Below are positions 32,313 through 42,700 of a DNA stretch of 64,000 nt, piece after piece. Position numbers and translations under genes: made by a program. The number at the start of each line of letters is the position of its first letter. The stretch's first letter is position 1. The notes below the pieces were generated by a model. The model was not told where the DNA came from, did no database searches, and saw only the letters and a list, made by a program, of their open reading frames with translations. The DNA is from Heliopora coerulea (lineage: Eukaryota; Cnidaria; Anthozoa; Scleralcyonacea; Helioporidae): positions 382,001 through 446,000 of the forward strand of contig JASJOG010000151.1 in assembly GCA_030142905.1 (NCBI GenBank), in the 5' to 3' direction.

Positions 32313-33770
32313 AATGGCCGATGGATGTGAGGAGGATAGTCATAATAGCTTTGAAAAAAAAAGAGGACGAACAAGATATTGAAGAAGATTTCGAAGAAGA
32401 AGTGGAGTTAATTTGGGATGGAGTTCCTGGAATTCAATTTACAAAAGAAGAAGACGTTTCACGATTATGTGAGGATATATTCAATGATGATGAATATTTT
32501 GTGTTGACTGATTGTTGGGTTTTCAATTTGTTAAAAGAATTGGATGGAGAACGTCGAGGATAATCATGGATTGTTGTTGAATTCGAAATGCGTGACTATT
32601 TGTGGGGGAGGGTTTTGTGAATGTCATATAAGATATGACGATTTTAATTTGATGCATTTGTATTATATTGGTGAGACATTTTATTTGATGATGGTGATGA
32701 TTGCTGATAGTGAAGAAGAAGAAGAACATGAAATTGTGGAAAATTTTGAAAACATTAGATGAATTGGGTATTGTTGAAGACTTGGTGCAAGCATATATAA
32801 ATTTGAAAGCATGTTTTGTTTATCAAAGCTGTGAAGATAAAACATGATTTTTATGTGCTGATTGCGGATGTGAATGTATAATTAATGATGATGAATATTT
32901 TGTGTTGACTGATTGTTGGGTTTTCAATTTGTTAAAAGAATTGGATGGAGAACGTCGAGGATAATCCTGGATTGTTGTTGAATTCGAAACACGTGACTAT
33001 TTGTGGGGGAGGGTTTTGTGAATGTCATATAAGATATGATGATTTTAATTCGATACGTTTGTATTATATTGGTGAGACATTTTATTTGATGATGGTGATG
33101 ATTGCTGATAGTGAAGAAGAAGAAGAACATGAAATTGTGGGAAATTTTGAAAACATTAGATGAATTGGGTATTGTTGAAGACTTGGTGCAAGCATATATA
33201 AATTTGAAAGCATGTTTTGTTTATCAAAGCTGTGAAGATAAAACATGATTTTTATGTGCTGATTGCAGATGTGAATATATAATTAATGATTTGAGGATAT
33301 ATTCAATGATGATGAATATTTTGTGTTGACTGATTGTTGGGTTTTCAATTTGTTAAAAGAATTGGATGGAGAACGTTGAGGGTAATCATGGATTGTTGTT
33401 GAATTCGAAACACGTGACTATTTGTGGGGGAGGGTTTTGTGAATGTCATATAAGATATGATGATTTTAATTCGATGCATTTGTATTATATTGGTGAGACA
33501 TTTTATTTGATGATGGTGATGATTGCTGATAGTGAAGAAGAAGATGAAATTGTGGAAAATTTTGAAAACATATTAGATGAATTGGGTATTGTTGAAGACT
33601 TGGTGCAAGCATATATAAATTTGAAAGCATGTTTTGTTTATCAAAGCTGTGAAGATAGAACACGATTTTTATGTGCTGATTGTGGATGTGAATATATAAT
33701 TAATGATTTGATGTATGACATTCATAGTTTTCTTATGATGCATGAGTCTTATGAAGAAATTGAGGAATAA
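32313..33770 (+). pseudogene. Acidic and cysteine-rich accessory gene with triplicated 3' part
   Basis: ATG at 32,313 (MADGCEEDSHNSFEK) leads through a run of nine A, where a frameshift is needed, into a very acidic stretch (DEQDIEEDFEEEVELIWDG). The 3' part, with CGGGFCECHIRYDDF, an acidic DSEEE patch and in the last copy FLCADCGCEYI, is present three times in tandem. Only the third copy (33,366-33,770) reads through to its natural end; the first two stop early after a 2-base loss. Cysteine and histidine placement suggests metal binding. Function unknown. Confidence 0.5.
32484..33770 (+). repeat. Three tandem copies, about 402 and 420 bp apart
   Basis: Copies start with atgatgatgaatattttgtg at about 32,484, 32,886 and 33,306. 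They are nearly identical over most of their length. Copies 1 and 2 lack two bases (aaaacattagatg against aaaacatattagatg in copy 3), giving the same premature stop. Confidence 0.85.
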
Positions 33771-33787
33771 AGTTCATTTCATCTGAG

Positions 33788-34036
33788 TTGTTTGTCATGC
33801 ATCGTTATAAGTATTTCACGGTGAAGAAATGGGCAGATGTTTATTTCAAAAGATTTTATGATATTAGAGGGTATGTTCATCATTATACGAGGTGTGTGAG
33901 AGTCAAGGAGATAAAAATTAATATTCCAAGAGAAGGAATTCACAATTTGCACATACATGATTCTTTTAAAGTGGGTATAAGATTTCGTGATCTCATGTTG
34001 AAAGCAGAGTTTTATATCTCCAAAACTTCTGGTTAG
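33788..34036 (+). CDS. 82-codon unrecognised frame, Polinton B
   Basis: The frame begins at or near an ATG at 33,797 (MHRYKYFTVKKWADVYFKR) and contains HNLHIHDSFKVGIRFRDL. It is followed within 35 bases by the Penelope foldback insertion, and the next open frame beyond that insertion (34,488-34,699) starts with FYIYLKSVFG, echoing its end EFYISKTSG. The insertion may therefore lie in or just after this gene. Confidence 0.35.
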   Translation: MFVMHRYKYFTVKKWADVYFKRFYDIRGYVHHYTRCVRVKEIKINIPREGIHNLHIHDSFKVGIRFRDLMLKAEFYISKTSG

Positions 34037-34078
34037 CAAAAGGATAGTTATAAATTTAAAAAACACAAGAATACTTTT

Positions 34079-34119
34079 CAAAGACATGTTTCGGCAAGAC
34101 TTATGCCATCTTCAGTTTA
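34079..34119 (-). ncRNA. Hammerhead ribozyme, left end of foldback
   Basis: On the minus strand: CTGAAGA, an extra T, helix II GGCA/TGCC-type pairing, GAAA, then palindromic ACATGT and a cleavable GUC triplet. Helix I is short (AAA with TTT plus a wobble pair). It mirrors the motif at 34,437-34,477. Confidence 0.7.
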
Positions 34120-34436
34120 CAAGATGATGTTTGCAAGGCTTTAAGTAAGAATTATAGTATGAATAAATTAACTAATTACAATGACGATATGTTAGATGAT
34201 TAATTACAATGACAGTGTGTTGTGTGGGGATTAACGGAGGCGGTATCAGACGATAATTACTAGCAGAGGAAGGTGTTGATATGTTGCATTTGTGTGTTTA
34301 ATTCGTCTGATACCGCCTCCGTTAATCCCCACACAACACACTGTCATTGTAATTAATCATCTAACATATCGTCATTGTAATTAGTTAATTTATTCATACT
34401 ATAATTCTTACCTAAAGCCTTGCAAACATCATCTTG

Positions 34437-34477
34437 TAAACTGAAGATGGCATAAGTCTTGCCGAAACATGTCTTTG
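34437..34477 (+). ncRNA. Hammerhead ribozyme, right end of foldback
   Basis: CTGAAGA (34,441-34,447), an extra T, a GGCA...TGCC helix II, GAAA (34,464-34,467), and palindromic ACATGT form a minimal hammerhead. The helix III palindrome suggests that two copies act together, which the inverted arrangement could favour. Confidence 0.7.
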
Positions 34478-34487
34478 AAAAGTATTC

Positions 34488-34699
34488 TAGAGTTTTATAT
34501 ATATTTGAAATCTGTTTTTGGGAATGATACGAGGGGTTTTACAATTCAACAACGCGTTTTTGAAGATTTTGAATCATTTAATACGTATAAGAACAATACA
34601 AGCATTGATGGTTTTTATGATTCGAGTGAAGAAGAAGAAGACAAGTCATCTTCGGAAGATCAATATGATTGGGAAAGCATGTTTGAATGCGATTGTTGA
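34488..34699 (+). pseudogene. Acidic C-terminal gene fragment beyond the foldback
   Basis: The frame begins at the insertion edge and runs FYIYLKSVFGNDTRG then through an acidic serine/glutamate patch (DSSEEEEDKSSSEDQ) to DWESMFECDC and stop. It lacks its own convincing start codon apart from sequence supplied by the foldback. It may be the 3' part of the 33,788 gene. Confidence 0.4.
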
Positions 34700-35300
34700 G
34701 GTAAGTTTTTGATTTTCTTAGGGATATCTAATAAAATAGAAAAAATAAAAAATAATAGATATACTAGTTATATATTGTAAAATGTTTGTCGGTTACTTTA
34801 CTCAAAGCAAATCATCGAATGCTTTTTAAGACATCATTGGGTGTGATCAGTCTAAAGCATTTTGGTATAATCATTTTTGCCTTGATATATGACTGAGTTT
34901 TGAGGTAGAACCGTGTACTTAGATGTGCTAGAAGTGAAAATTACTGGAGTAGTTGCTAAATTTAGAATTTCAGTGATTTTCAACTGGAGCAATTGGTTTA
35001 GGAATTGTTGGATTTGAATCAAATCGACATGTTTTGTGTTTTCAATAAGATTTGCATCTGGTAATTTCTAGAGACTTTAGTGGGTGAGCCATACAAAGTC
35101 AGGACTGAGTTGCTCTTCTTATTACACTTTCTTTTCCTTATGATATTTAAAGATTCCTCTTCTTAGCTTCTTCTTCTTAAAGGATAATATTTGTGTTGAT
35201 TTTGTATTTATTATGTCAAATCGGAATATTATATAAGGGGAAATTGGTTTATTGAATGCGTATTGATTCAATCATTCAATGAATGTTGATTTGAGGTTGG
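34700..35300. other. No gene recognised
   Basis: AT-rich stretch with stops in all frames. No repeat or RNA gene was seen. Confidence 0.4.
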
Positions 35301-35304
35301 TATG

Positions 35305-35763
35305 AATACAAATTTGGAGGTGAATGTTAAAAGGATTGTTGTGTCATTTGACATGAAAAATGTGAAGGAAATGATGTTTGAGGTGAATCTTATTGAGAGG
35401 TTGTGCATTATTTGAAAAGTCGAAAAAAATTGTATCGTTGGGCGGTGTTTTATCATACTGTTGATGATTATTGTCAATGGTCGATTTCTCATCGTCATTA
35501 TCATATGGTGTTGTGGTATGAACCAGGGTGTGGAAGTTCATATTATTTTAGTAATGTTCCATTCACGCAATTTGAGAAGGAAATGCAGAGAAAGGAGTTT
35601 GGGATATATTAAAGTTTATGATATTGTTAATGTCAAAAGATTGCGTATTTTGAATTGCGAGAAGAATGGTCGTGAATCTTATCAGAAAGATATGTCATAT
35701 CTAATGAGTGATATGGAAGAACATTTCAGAAGTAAAGTGACAAACAACAAGTATATGTTTTGA
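35305..35763 (+). pseudogene. HxH-motif protein (Rep/NS1-like nuclease candidate), left copy
   Basis: A frame at 35,403-35,612 contains RWAVFYHTVDDYCQW and then SHRHYHMVLWYEPGCG, followed after a frameshift by a lysine-rich segment (35,590-35,763). The HYHMVLW box has the histidine-hydrophobic-histidine form of HUH nucleases such as parvovirus NS1. A second protein with HYHVILWYSGC is encoded near the other end at 59,445-59,957. A catalytic tyrosine motif was not securely placed. Frameshifts at about 35,395 and 35,595 break it. Confidence 0.4.
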
Positions 35764-35935
35764 ATATGATTTATTCGGTTATTCTACAAGTGTGTTTTGT
35801 TAAATTGGGTATAAGTATTCCTATTGTAAGTATTTTAAAAATATTTTTACTATTTTTTGCTCGCATTTACTGTTTATATTGGAATATATAGGCATTTTAT
35901 TTATTTTTACATGATTGAGTATTAGGTCTCCGCAA
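35764..35935. other. AT-rich spacer
   Basis: Nothing supportable; it lies between convergent gene remnants. Confidence 0.3.
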
Positions 35936-36930
35936 CTATGTATTGATAATTGTAGGGGGGGTTTTCAATAAAGCATAATATTTGAATATTTGTTGTAAAG
36001 GATAGAGAGTAAATAATAATGTTTTCTTGTAGCCGGGTACTATGATATATTCATCACAATTTAGTTCTACTTCATCTATTAATTCTTTTATTAGTACAAT
36101 ACCTGTTCTTATTTTGTAAAAGTACATTATTATGTCAGATGTTGATTTATCGATATAACTATACATGTTGAATATTTCGATATGTTTTTTTTTATATGAT
36201 TTGAAGTTATTGAAAGGGACTGTTATTAAAGTTTTCATCACGTAGTCAGGTAAGCAGCAGTTTGTTTCTATTTGGTTTTCTAAGATGATTAATTTTTTTT
36301 GTTCAATACCTTGAGTTATTACGAATTGTTTTTTGTTTAAGGCATCATCGTCGGTTTCATGAATTTGCTCTTTTCCACTATTTTCATCTGTTCCATTGGG
36401 GTTGGGATTGATGCTGTTACAAACTCTGTTTCTTTAATGTGTTCATTAGTTCCATTTCCATTGGGATTTCTGTTGCTTTCGTTAAGTCGAAGATATGGAG
36501 CAATGGGAGTGGCATTTGGATCGATTGTGGCATCAGAATCTGTGCTGTTTGAAGTGGTTGATACCGATCTTTCGAGTTTGTTATTTTTGGTGGAATGGGT
36601 GGAGGAGGGGGATGTGGAGGAAGGAATTGAGGATTCGTCTGAGTACACACTGTTGTAGAGAATTTCGAGAACTTTGTCGAGTTCATTGATGTATTGGTTG
36701 TTTGTGTTGTTAGGTGGTTTTGCAAATGAAGAAGTTGATGGTTCATTCGAATTGATGGGATTTCTGGTGAAGGAGTCAGGGATTTCATACTTGTTGTCCA
36801 ATTGATTTGTATTAAGAAAGTTAAAATCGGTGAAGTCCAATCTGTTGGTTTTGTTGGTTCTTGAGCTTCTGTTGTGTATAAGTGAAGATGAGGTGGGAAG
36901 TAGGAGTATATAACTGAGGTACAGCATCCT
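35936..36930 (-). pseudogene. Serine/threonine/asparagine-rich accessory protein
   Basis: The N-terminal two thirds (36,337-36,927) are low complexity: serine, threonine, asparagine and proline rich, probably disordered or heavily glycosylated. A frame change near 36,370-36,420 joins a more ordered C-terminal part (35,936-36,300) with KKKHIEIFNMYSYID and DEYIIVPGYKKTLLF. No stop separates them if that frameshift is allowed. The family is not recognised; the composition fits a surface or fibre-like protein, which is inference only. Confidence 0.4.
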
Positions 36931-37076
36931 GTCCTACTGTTTTCAGGATTGTCGGTTTTTAAAGTTTGTATGTGTTGGTTGATATGACAACATGATATCG
37001 CACTTAAACATTGACCTAACATGTTATGCAAATGTTGATTTTTGCTGTTTTGCATCATGAATAACAAAGTGCTAAT

Positions 37077-37541
37077 TTACAAATATTCTGTCATGTGAGC
37101 AGTGGAAGAAAGGTATGCTTCATAGTAAGAAATTAAGAGTAATAAACATATTGCAGAAAATGCTTTACCTAAATATACCAATGATTTTGTTTGTTGTATA
37201 AGTTTTGTGGATATGATAGGATACCATAAAGGTAGAGGATTGTTTTCCTTTTTCGGTTGGAAAGTGATGTATTGATCTGCCACTTGTGACAAATATTTTG
37301 ATCCCATACCACGAAAGATGTACATATGGGCATCAATGTTGTTCGGATTTTGTACATATCTTCTTTTTATATGCGGTCCTCTGTTATCTTGAATGAACTT
37401 GCAAAATTCTTGAAATTTATCCACGTGTATTAGAGAATGAAAACGTTTGTTTGTTAAAAGTTCATGTAAATCACATATATGGATACTATCCATTGTTTTT
37501 AATGAGTGATTAATATGTTCAAGTTGATTTAATACATGCAC
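37077..37541 (-). CDS. 154-codon protein with C-terminal membrane segment
   Basis: The minus-strand frame (MHVLNQLEHINHSLK at its start) is intact over 154 codons. It ends with a hydrophobic segment (LGKAFSAICLLLLISYYEAYL) that could anchor it in a membrane. The middle includes YIFRGMGSKYLSQVADQYI. It lies upstream on the same strand of the 35,936-36,930 gene. No family is recognised. Confidence 0.45.
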   Translation of the reverse strand: MHVLNQLEHINHSLKTMDSIHICDLHELLTNKRFHSLIHVDKFQEFCKFIQDNRGPHIKRRYVQNPNNIDAHMYIFRGMGSKYLSQVADQYITFQPKKENNPLPLWYPIISTKLIQQTKSLVYLGKAFSAICLLLLISYYEAYLSSTAHMTEYL

Positions 37542-37734
37542 TTTTTTTATGTAAATATGTGCTATATCCAGTTTGATGAGAATATAAAACAGGAAGACTG
37601 TTTAGTGTTTTGTAGTTAGATGTGAAAGGAATTTTAATTGATATTTGTTTTGAAGATAAAAGGAAAGGTTTGTTGATGTTGTTTGAAAGCATTAGGGATT
37701 TTTAAAATATTTTCGATTATTTTTTTCTTTTTAG
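37542..37734. promoter_or_regulatory. Divergent intergenic region
   Basis: This 190-base AT-rich gap separates the minus-strand gene ending its start at 37,541 from the plus-strand secreted-protein gene at 37,735. It is the natural place for promoters in both directions, but no specific element can be named from sequence. Confidence 0.25.
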
Positions 37735-38175
37735 ATGCTTAACGTTACGGCTTACATTTTTACGTTTCTGGTCGTGTTTCGGTTTTATGTGGAAATCGTG
37801 AATGTGGATGGAAAGTACAGTTCGACAACACCTATAATGTTAAAGAGGAACGAAGCATGTGGAGGTTGGGGATTTGTGGTGAATTTCGATCGACAATATG
37901 AAGGAAGAAAGGACAGATGTTATTTGACTTTCAGAAATGGATATTTATGCTGCATGTATGTGCCAGATTGCCCGCATGGTTTGGTTCCTGAAATTCCTTT
38001 GAAACCATATCGCATATATGAACTGAAGAAGCTTGAAATTGGGTGCGTGGTGAAATCGTGTGACCAGAATCGAAAAAGAACAGATCAAGTTACTTATGAG
38101 AACCAACTTGATACCTTCTTTGATGAAAAGGAAAAAAAAAAAAACAAACAGAACTATTATTGTATGCGATCATAG
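37735..38175 (+). CDS. Secreted cysteine-rich protein, Polinton B
   Basis: The 146-codon intact frame starts with a signal-peptide-like segment (MLNVTAYIFTFLVVFRFYV). The mature part has cysteines in ACGGWGF, DRCYLTF, YLCCMYVPDCPHGLVPE and IGCVVKSCDQ, and the C-terminus is lysine-rich with a run of A. The CPxGLxPE segment recalls CPSGLEPKE of the TNFR-like gene at 19,719-20,043, but the cysteine spacing differs. It is likely exported; partner unknown. The ATG at 37,735 is chosen because it gives the signal segment. Confidence 0.5.
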   Translation: MLNVTAYIFTFLVVFRFYVEIVNVDGKYSSTTPIMLKRNEACGGWGFVVNFDRQYEGRKDRCYLTFRNGYLCCMYVPDCPHGLVPEIPLKPYRIYELKKLEIGCVVKSCDQNRKRTDQVTYENQLDTFFDEKEKKKNKQNYYCMRS

Positions 38176-38193
38176 GGTGTTTAAGTGGTGTGA

Positions 38194-38397
38194 TTGTATG
38201 ATGTTTGCATATTTTTATTATGTTGCTACGCATTACAATGTTTTGAAGGGATTCTTTGGAAATCAGTTGTTAAAGGATCCTCGATTTTGATGTTTTATTG
38301 GTGCATTTTGACAATTTTGCTGACTCATGGCTACTATTTTATGTATTGTGCATGTGTGGCTTATATGTATGGTTTTTTTCATCTGCTTCTTGATTGA
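38194..38397 (+). other. Hydrophobic open frame
   Basis: A 67-codon frame is almost entirely hydrophobic with many cysteines and aromatics (LLCCYALQCF, YWCILTILLTHGYYF). It may be a small membrane protein following the secreted-protein gene, or chance from T-rich sequence. Confidence 0.25.
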
Positions 38398-38448
38398 TAC
38401 GTGAAACTATGATTAATGGGTTTTATAAGATGATTAAATTGGTGATTT

Positions 38449-38856
38449 TTAGGGGTGAAGAGTAAAATAATTAACAATATTTCTTGATTTTGTGATAATT
38501 TTAATAATTCCAATAATTTTTTCCATAGTAATATTTCTTTGTGTGGATCGATGTTCTTGGTTGCGAATGCTTTCGGTAAATATTTTTTCTTTTTTTTTAC
38601 CATCTTGAATGTTCATGTTGGTGTGTCTTAATGATTTTTTGTCGTTGGCGTAACGCAGAGCTCCGTCTGTGGAATAACTCACGTTTATACATTGGGCATC
38701 GTCTCTTCTGCTTTCACATATTGTATAAGGGGCGAGACCAGTTTCGGGGTAATATTTGTCTAGTTTTTTATTTCTTATTCTCCAACCCGTGTATAAGCCT
38801 AAACTGGTTCCTCTTTTTATTCTTTTTTTTTCCTGCGAATAATCCCAATCCAGCAT
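38449..38856 (-). CDS. 135-codon unrecognised frame, Polinton B
   Basis: The minus-strand frame has a basic head (SQEKKRIKRGTSLGLYTGWR), a middle with CESRRDDAQCINVSYSTDG, and a lysine-rich tail. Upstream sequence to about 39,000 contains a lysine-rich continuation in another frame, so the true N-terminus may be frameshifted away. No domain recognised. Confidence 0.35.
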   Translation of the reverse strand: MLDWDYSQEKKRIKRGTSLGLYTGWRIRNKKLDKYYPETGLAPYTICESRRDDAQCINVSYSTDGALRYANDKKSLRHTNMNIQDGKKKEKIFTESIRNQEHRSTQRNITMEKIIGIIKIITKSRNIVNYFTLHP

Positions 38857-39030
38857 TGGGAATCGTTCATTTCTTTATCCTTAAATTCCTGTTTTTTAAT
38901 AAGTGAATCCAGCATTGCTTCATTTGTCGTGTTCGTTTCTTGCACCTTGCTTTTTTTAAAGTTAAATCTTTGCAGCGAGTCGATCTCATCTGAGGTAATT
39001 GCTTATTTATCCTTTTTTTCATCTATAAAA

Positions 39031-39357
39031 TCAAATGTAAACTTTAATTCCTTCGTAAGTGTCTGAGTTTGTTTTTATAAATTTTATGATTGCATGTAAT
39101 TTAGCTATCATGCTTCCGGGAGGATTTAATAAGGTTGACAGGAAATGATCTATCCTGCGTTCAACTTCTTCCAGTTTATATGGAAATACATGAACCGGAT
39201 CTCCAGATGTATTTACATAATGTTTCATGGCTTCCATGAATATTTTATTTGTGAATGTGACGTTTTCACTGTCGTCTTCGTAAACAGCAGTGACTTTTGA
39301 TAATCCGTTGTTGTCTTTGCAAAATATTTCAATGACAGCGTTTGGCGACATGGTTGT
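39031..39357 (-). CDS. Unrecognised 108-codon protein, Polinton B
   Basis: Starting at the ATG that gives MSPNAVIEIFCKDNNGLSK, the frame is uninterrupted and mixed in charge, with EEVERRIDHFLSTLLNPPGS near the C-terminal half. It is upstream of and divergent from the polymerase block. No family recognised. Confidence 0.4.
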   Translation of the reverse strand, partial: TTMSPNAVIEIFCKDNNGLSKVTAVYEDDSENVTFTNKIFMEAMKHYVNTSGDPVHVFPYKLEEVERRIDHFLSTLLNPPGSMIAKLHAIIKFIKTNSDTYEGIKVYI

Positions 39358-39479
39358 CTGTAAGAAAAATAGGTGTAATTGTTGGTGTAACATGATTGTG
39401 AGGTATTGAAATGTTCATTATTATGGACCATTGATGAATAAATATTTAAATTAATTTGTTTTTTTTTTTAAATTTAGTA

Positions 39480-39707
39480 TAAAACGATTTGATGCTGATG
39501 GTGATTTTATAGATGAAATTGATGGTTGGGACAAGTCTGAATCCAGCTCTGATTTTGAAAAGAGAAAATCTTTATATTGTGGTTGTTATATTCCAGTTCC
39601 TTCTTGTTTGGAATTTATATCGAGCATTGCTAGGCGTGTGTCTGTTCAAAATCATAGAAGAAGTTGCAATGGCTCAGATGACAAAGGCGCAGCAGAAGAA
39701 AGTGGTT
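39480..39707 (+). other. Open frame overlapping the polymerase start
   Basis: A frame running through DGDFIDEIDGWDKSESSSD and then a cysteine-rich segment (SLYCGCYIPVPSC) overlaps the first codons of the polymerase gene and ends at about 39,707. It has acidic composition like other Polinton B accessory proteins but no clear start codon. Confidence 0.25.
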
Positions 39708-42700
39708 TTCACTGAGGACGAACTCGAGAAAATCGTAAGTTACATTCCTTACGAGGAAAATATAACTTATCGAGATGATGAAAATGTTAAACATGAAGGG
39801 ACCAAAATTTATTCCAAATTGGGAGTGATTTCGGAAATATTTTGATATAATTTTAATGTCGAAAAAATGATGGAACGTTATGATGATGAAATTCCTTCGA
39901 ACAAGGTTATAGAATTGGTTTTTAGAAGAATTATCATGCATTTACTTATGGTTGCAAAAGATACGTTGAAATTGGAAAACATGCTGTTTAGAATATTTTT
40001 TGACAAATTCCCAAGTCGAGAGTTTACCATCACGGCTGCTGACATGACAGTGGACGGAATATCCGAACAGTTAAACGATCATTTACAAAGTAATGATGAT
40101 ATTCTTTTGGACGGACAGTGGTCGGGAAATATGGTCGTTTCCAGATTGGTTTTGGATAAAAGAAAGAAAAAACTAATCCATGAACAAAATAATAATAATG
40201 ATAATGATGTGAATTTGGGAGGGAGAGGGAGTAAAGAGAAAGCTTTTGTTAATAATTTGGGAATCATGAATGTCAATGTGGATACTAATTGTTTGGCTTG
40301 TGCTGTGTTGATAAATATGTCCATGATTGAAAAGGGAGATTTGTATAGAGCTATTTTGGCAGGATCTGATAGGTATTTGAAAATGATCATTAAAGATCAG
40401 TTGATTGAAATTGAAAAATCGTGTCAAGTTGATGTTAAACAGGGTATGCCCATATATAGCATGAACCAGTTGCATGAAAATTATCTTAGGGAAAAGGATT
40501 ATCATTTGTGTGTTTATACTGAAAATGATAATGTTCAGGACAAAGTGTTATTGTATGATTCCACTAGAAAAAAGGGTCAAATTACTGATTTAAGTGATAA
40601 GAAATTGATTTTGATGCATAATGATAATCATTTTGATATAATAACAAATCTCGGGTTTTTGTATGGACGAAAAGTCGCTTACTGTGTGGAAATGTATGAC
40701 GTCAGTGCAAGATCGGTTGAATAACGTATGTCACACACATAACCGCTGTGTGAAATGCCTATACGTTCACAAACTATCAAAACCTAATTATGATTCCAAG
40801 TGTTCTTTGTGTGGTCTGTTTTTTTTATGATGAAAAATGTTTATATAACCATTATTTGCAGATTAATAAAGTGGGTAATTTTGAACGAGCATTATCGGCA
40901 TGTCAAATTTATTTTTATTGTGAAAAATGTTATTCGATTTGTAGGAGATTTCATTACTTAAATTCGACAGGACAAAAGAAACTTCATAATTGCAATCAGT
41001 CATATTGTAAAATATGTAAGTGTTATAGAAAGAGGATTCGTAATTGTTTCATTTCCACAAAAAAAGGAAATACTCCGTTTTATACAAAAAATCCTGATCA
41101 AAATTATCATGTTCATGTTTATGATTTTGAAACGGAAGCCAGACCCGGTAATGTGGGTGTTTTTGTGCCTTATTATTGTGCCATTTACAAATTTTGCAAT
41201 ATTTGTATGAATGATTATTATCGTAAACTTGAATTTCAATGTTGCACATTTAATGATTGGATATTTTTCGAAGGTTCAGATACTGCGAATAAATTTGGAG
41301 ATTATTTTATTGAAAAAGCGAATTTGCAAACAAGAAGTAGATGGTATGCTCATAGTGGTTTGAAATTTGACACATTTTTATTGCATTATATGGTTTGCGT
41401 GCAAAAATTAATACCAAAGGTGATCATGAATGGGTTTAGAATAATCAGTCTTCAATATAAAAATGCAATGGTTTTGGATAGCATGTTATTTACTCAGACC
41501 TCTTTAAAAAACACTGCAAAAATGATGGGATTGGATGATGAAATATCCAAAGGATATTATCCATACGAATTTACAGATTAGAATTACAAAGGAAATGTCC
41601 CGGATAAATCATATTTTTCGATTGATAAAATGGATTCTGAAGAATTGGAAAAATGTGAAAAATGGTATGAAAAAAAGAAACAAAGGGAATATGTTTTAAA
41701 GGATGAAGTTCAACAGTATTGTAAGAATGACGTGGAAATTTTGGTGAAGTCGCTGATAAAATTTCATGATCTAGTGTTGGAAATTACGAAAGTCGAGTTA
41801 TTATTCGATGTGAAAGTGGTTACTATTTCATCAATGGCTTTGAAAATATTTTTTGAAATGATCAATTTTGAAAAACAAGTTGGGAATCAAACCAATAAGT
41901 GGTTATAACAGAGGAAAAACGAATAAAATTCAAAGTAAAATAGGATTGAAATGATTGAACGAAATTAAGAATCAAATTTAAAATTCACACGATTTCCGAT
42001 GGATATATCATAAAGCGGGTGAGCAAAAAATAGGTAATTTTTACGTTGATGGATATGATAAATCAACAGATACGATTTATGAATTTTTGGGTTGTTTTTA
42101 TCACGGTTGTTCTGATTGTTTTGATTTGAATAAATTTAATAAGAAATGTAGTAAATGGTATGGAAAATTAAATGCAGAGACAATGAATAGGTTGAGTTAT
42201 TTGAAAAAACGTCATAATTTGGTTGTTATGAAAGAATGCAAATATAAAGATAGAAACGATGATTTTAATTATAAATATCCTTTGAAAATCAGAGATGCGT
42301 TGTATGGAGGGCGAACTTCACCAGCTGTTTTATATAAAGATTGCTTTCATGTTGTAAAAATATTCCACGTGGATTTCAAATCATTATATCCTTCTGTGCA
42401 ATACGAAAAATCGTATCCTGTCAGACATCCTTCGGTATTAATTAATAATGATGAAATACAAGCGTTCTTACAAAATGAAATTGAAAAGGAAGAAAATATA
42501 AGGAAAATAGGATTTTTAAAATGTAAACTGTTACCTCCTCAAAATTTGTTATTTCCTGTCTTGCCAATACGCATAAATAAAAAATTGCTTTTTGTGTTGT
42601 GTGATAAATGTGCAATATTGAAAGATCATACGAAAAAATGCAATCATTCTGAACATGAAAGAAGCATCAAAGGGACCTGGTGCTTGCATGAAATATATGA

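Larger units (their letters stand above)
34069..34487. mobile_element. Penelope-derived foldback element with two hammerheads
   Basis: Two 185-bp inverted arms (34,069-34,253 and 34,303-34,487) differ at one base noticed (a/g near 34,143) and enclose a 49-base loop. Both ends carry a hammerhead core of the same sequence class as Penelope 2. No protein is encoded. This looks like a non-autonomous inverted pair of Penelope terminal regions, young judging by arm identity. Target duplication is not evident. Confidence 0.85.

Noticed and set aside
36359..36660. Plus-strand open frames (99 and 64 codons) opposite the low-complexity gene
   Set aside because: They are antisense images of the serine/threonine-rich minus-strand gene; their hydrophobic content follows from its codon composition.
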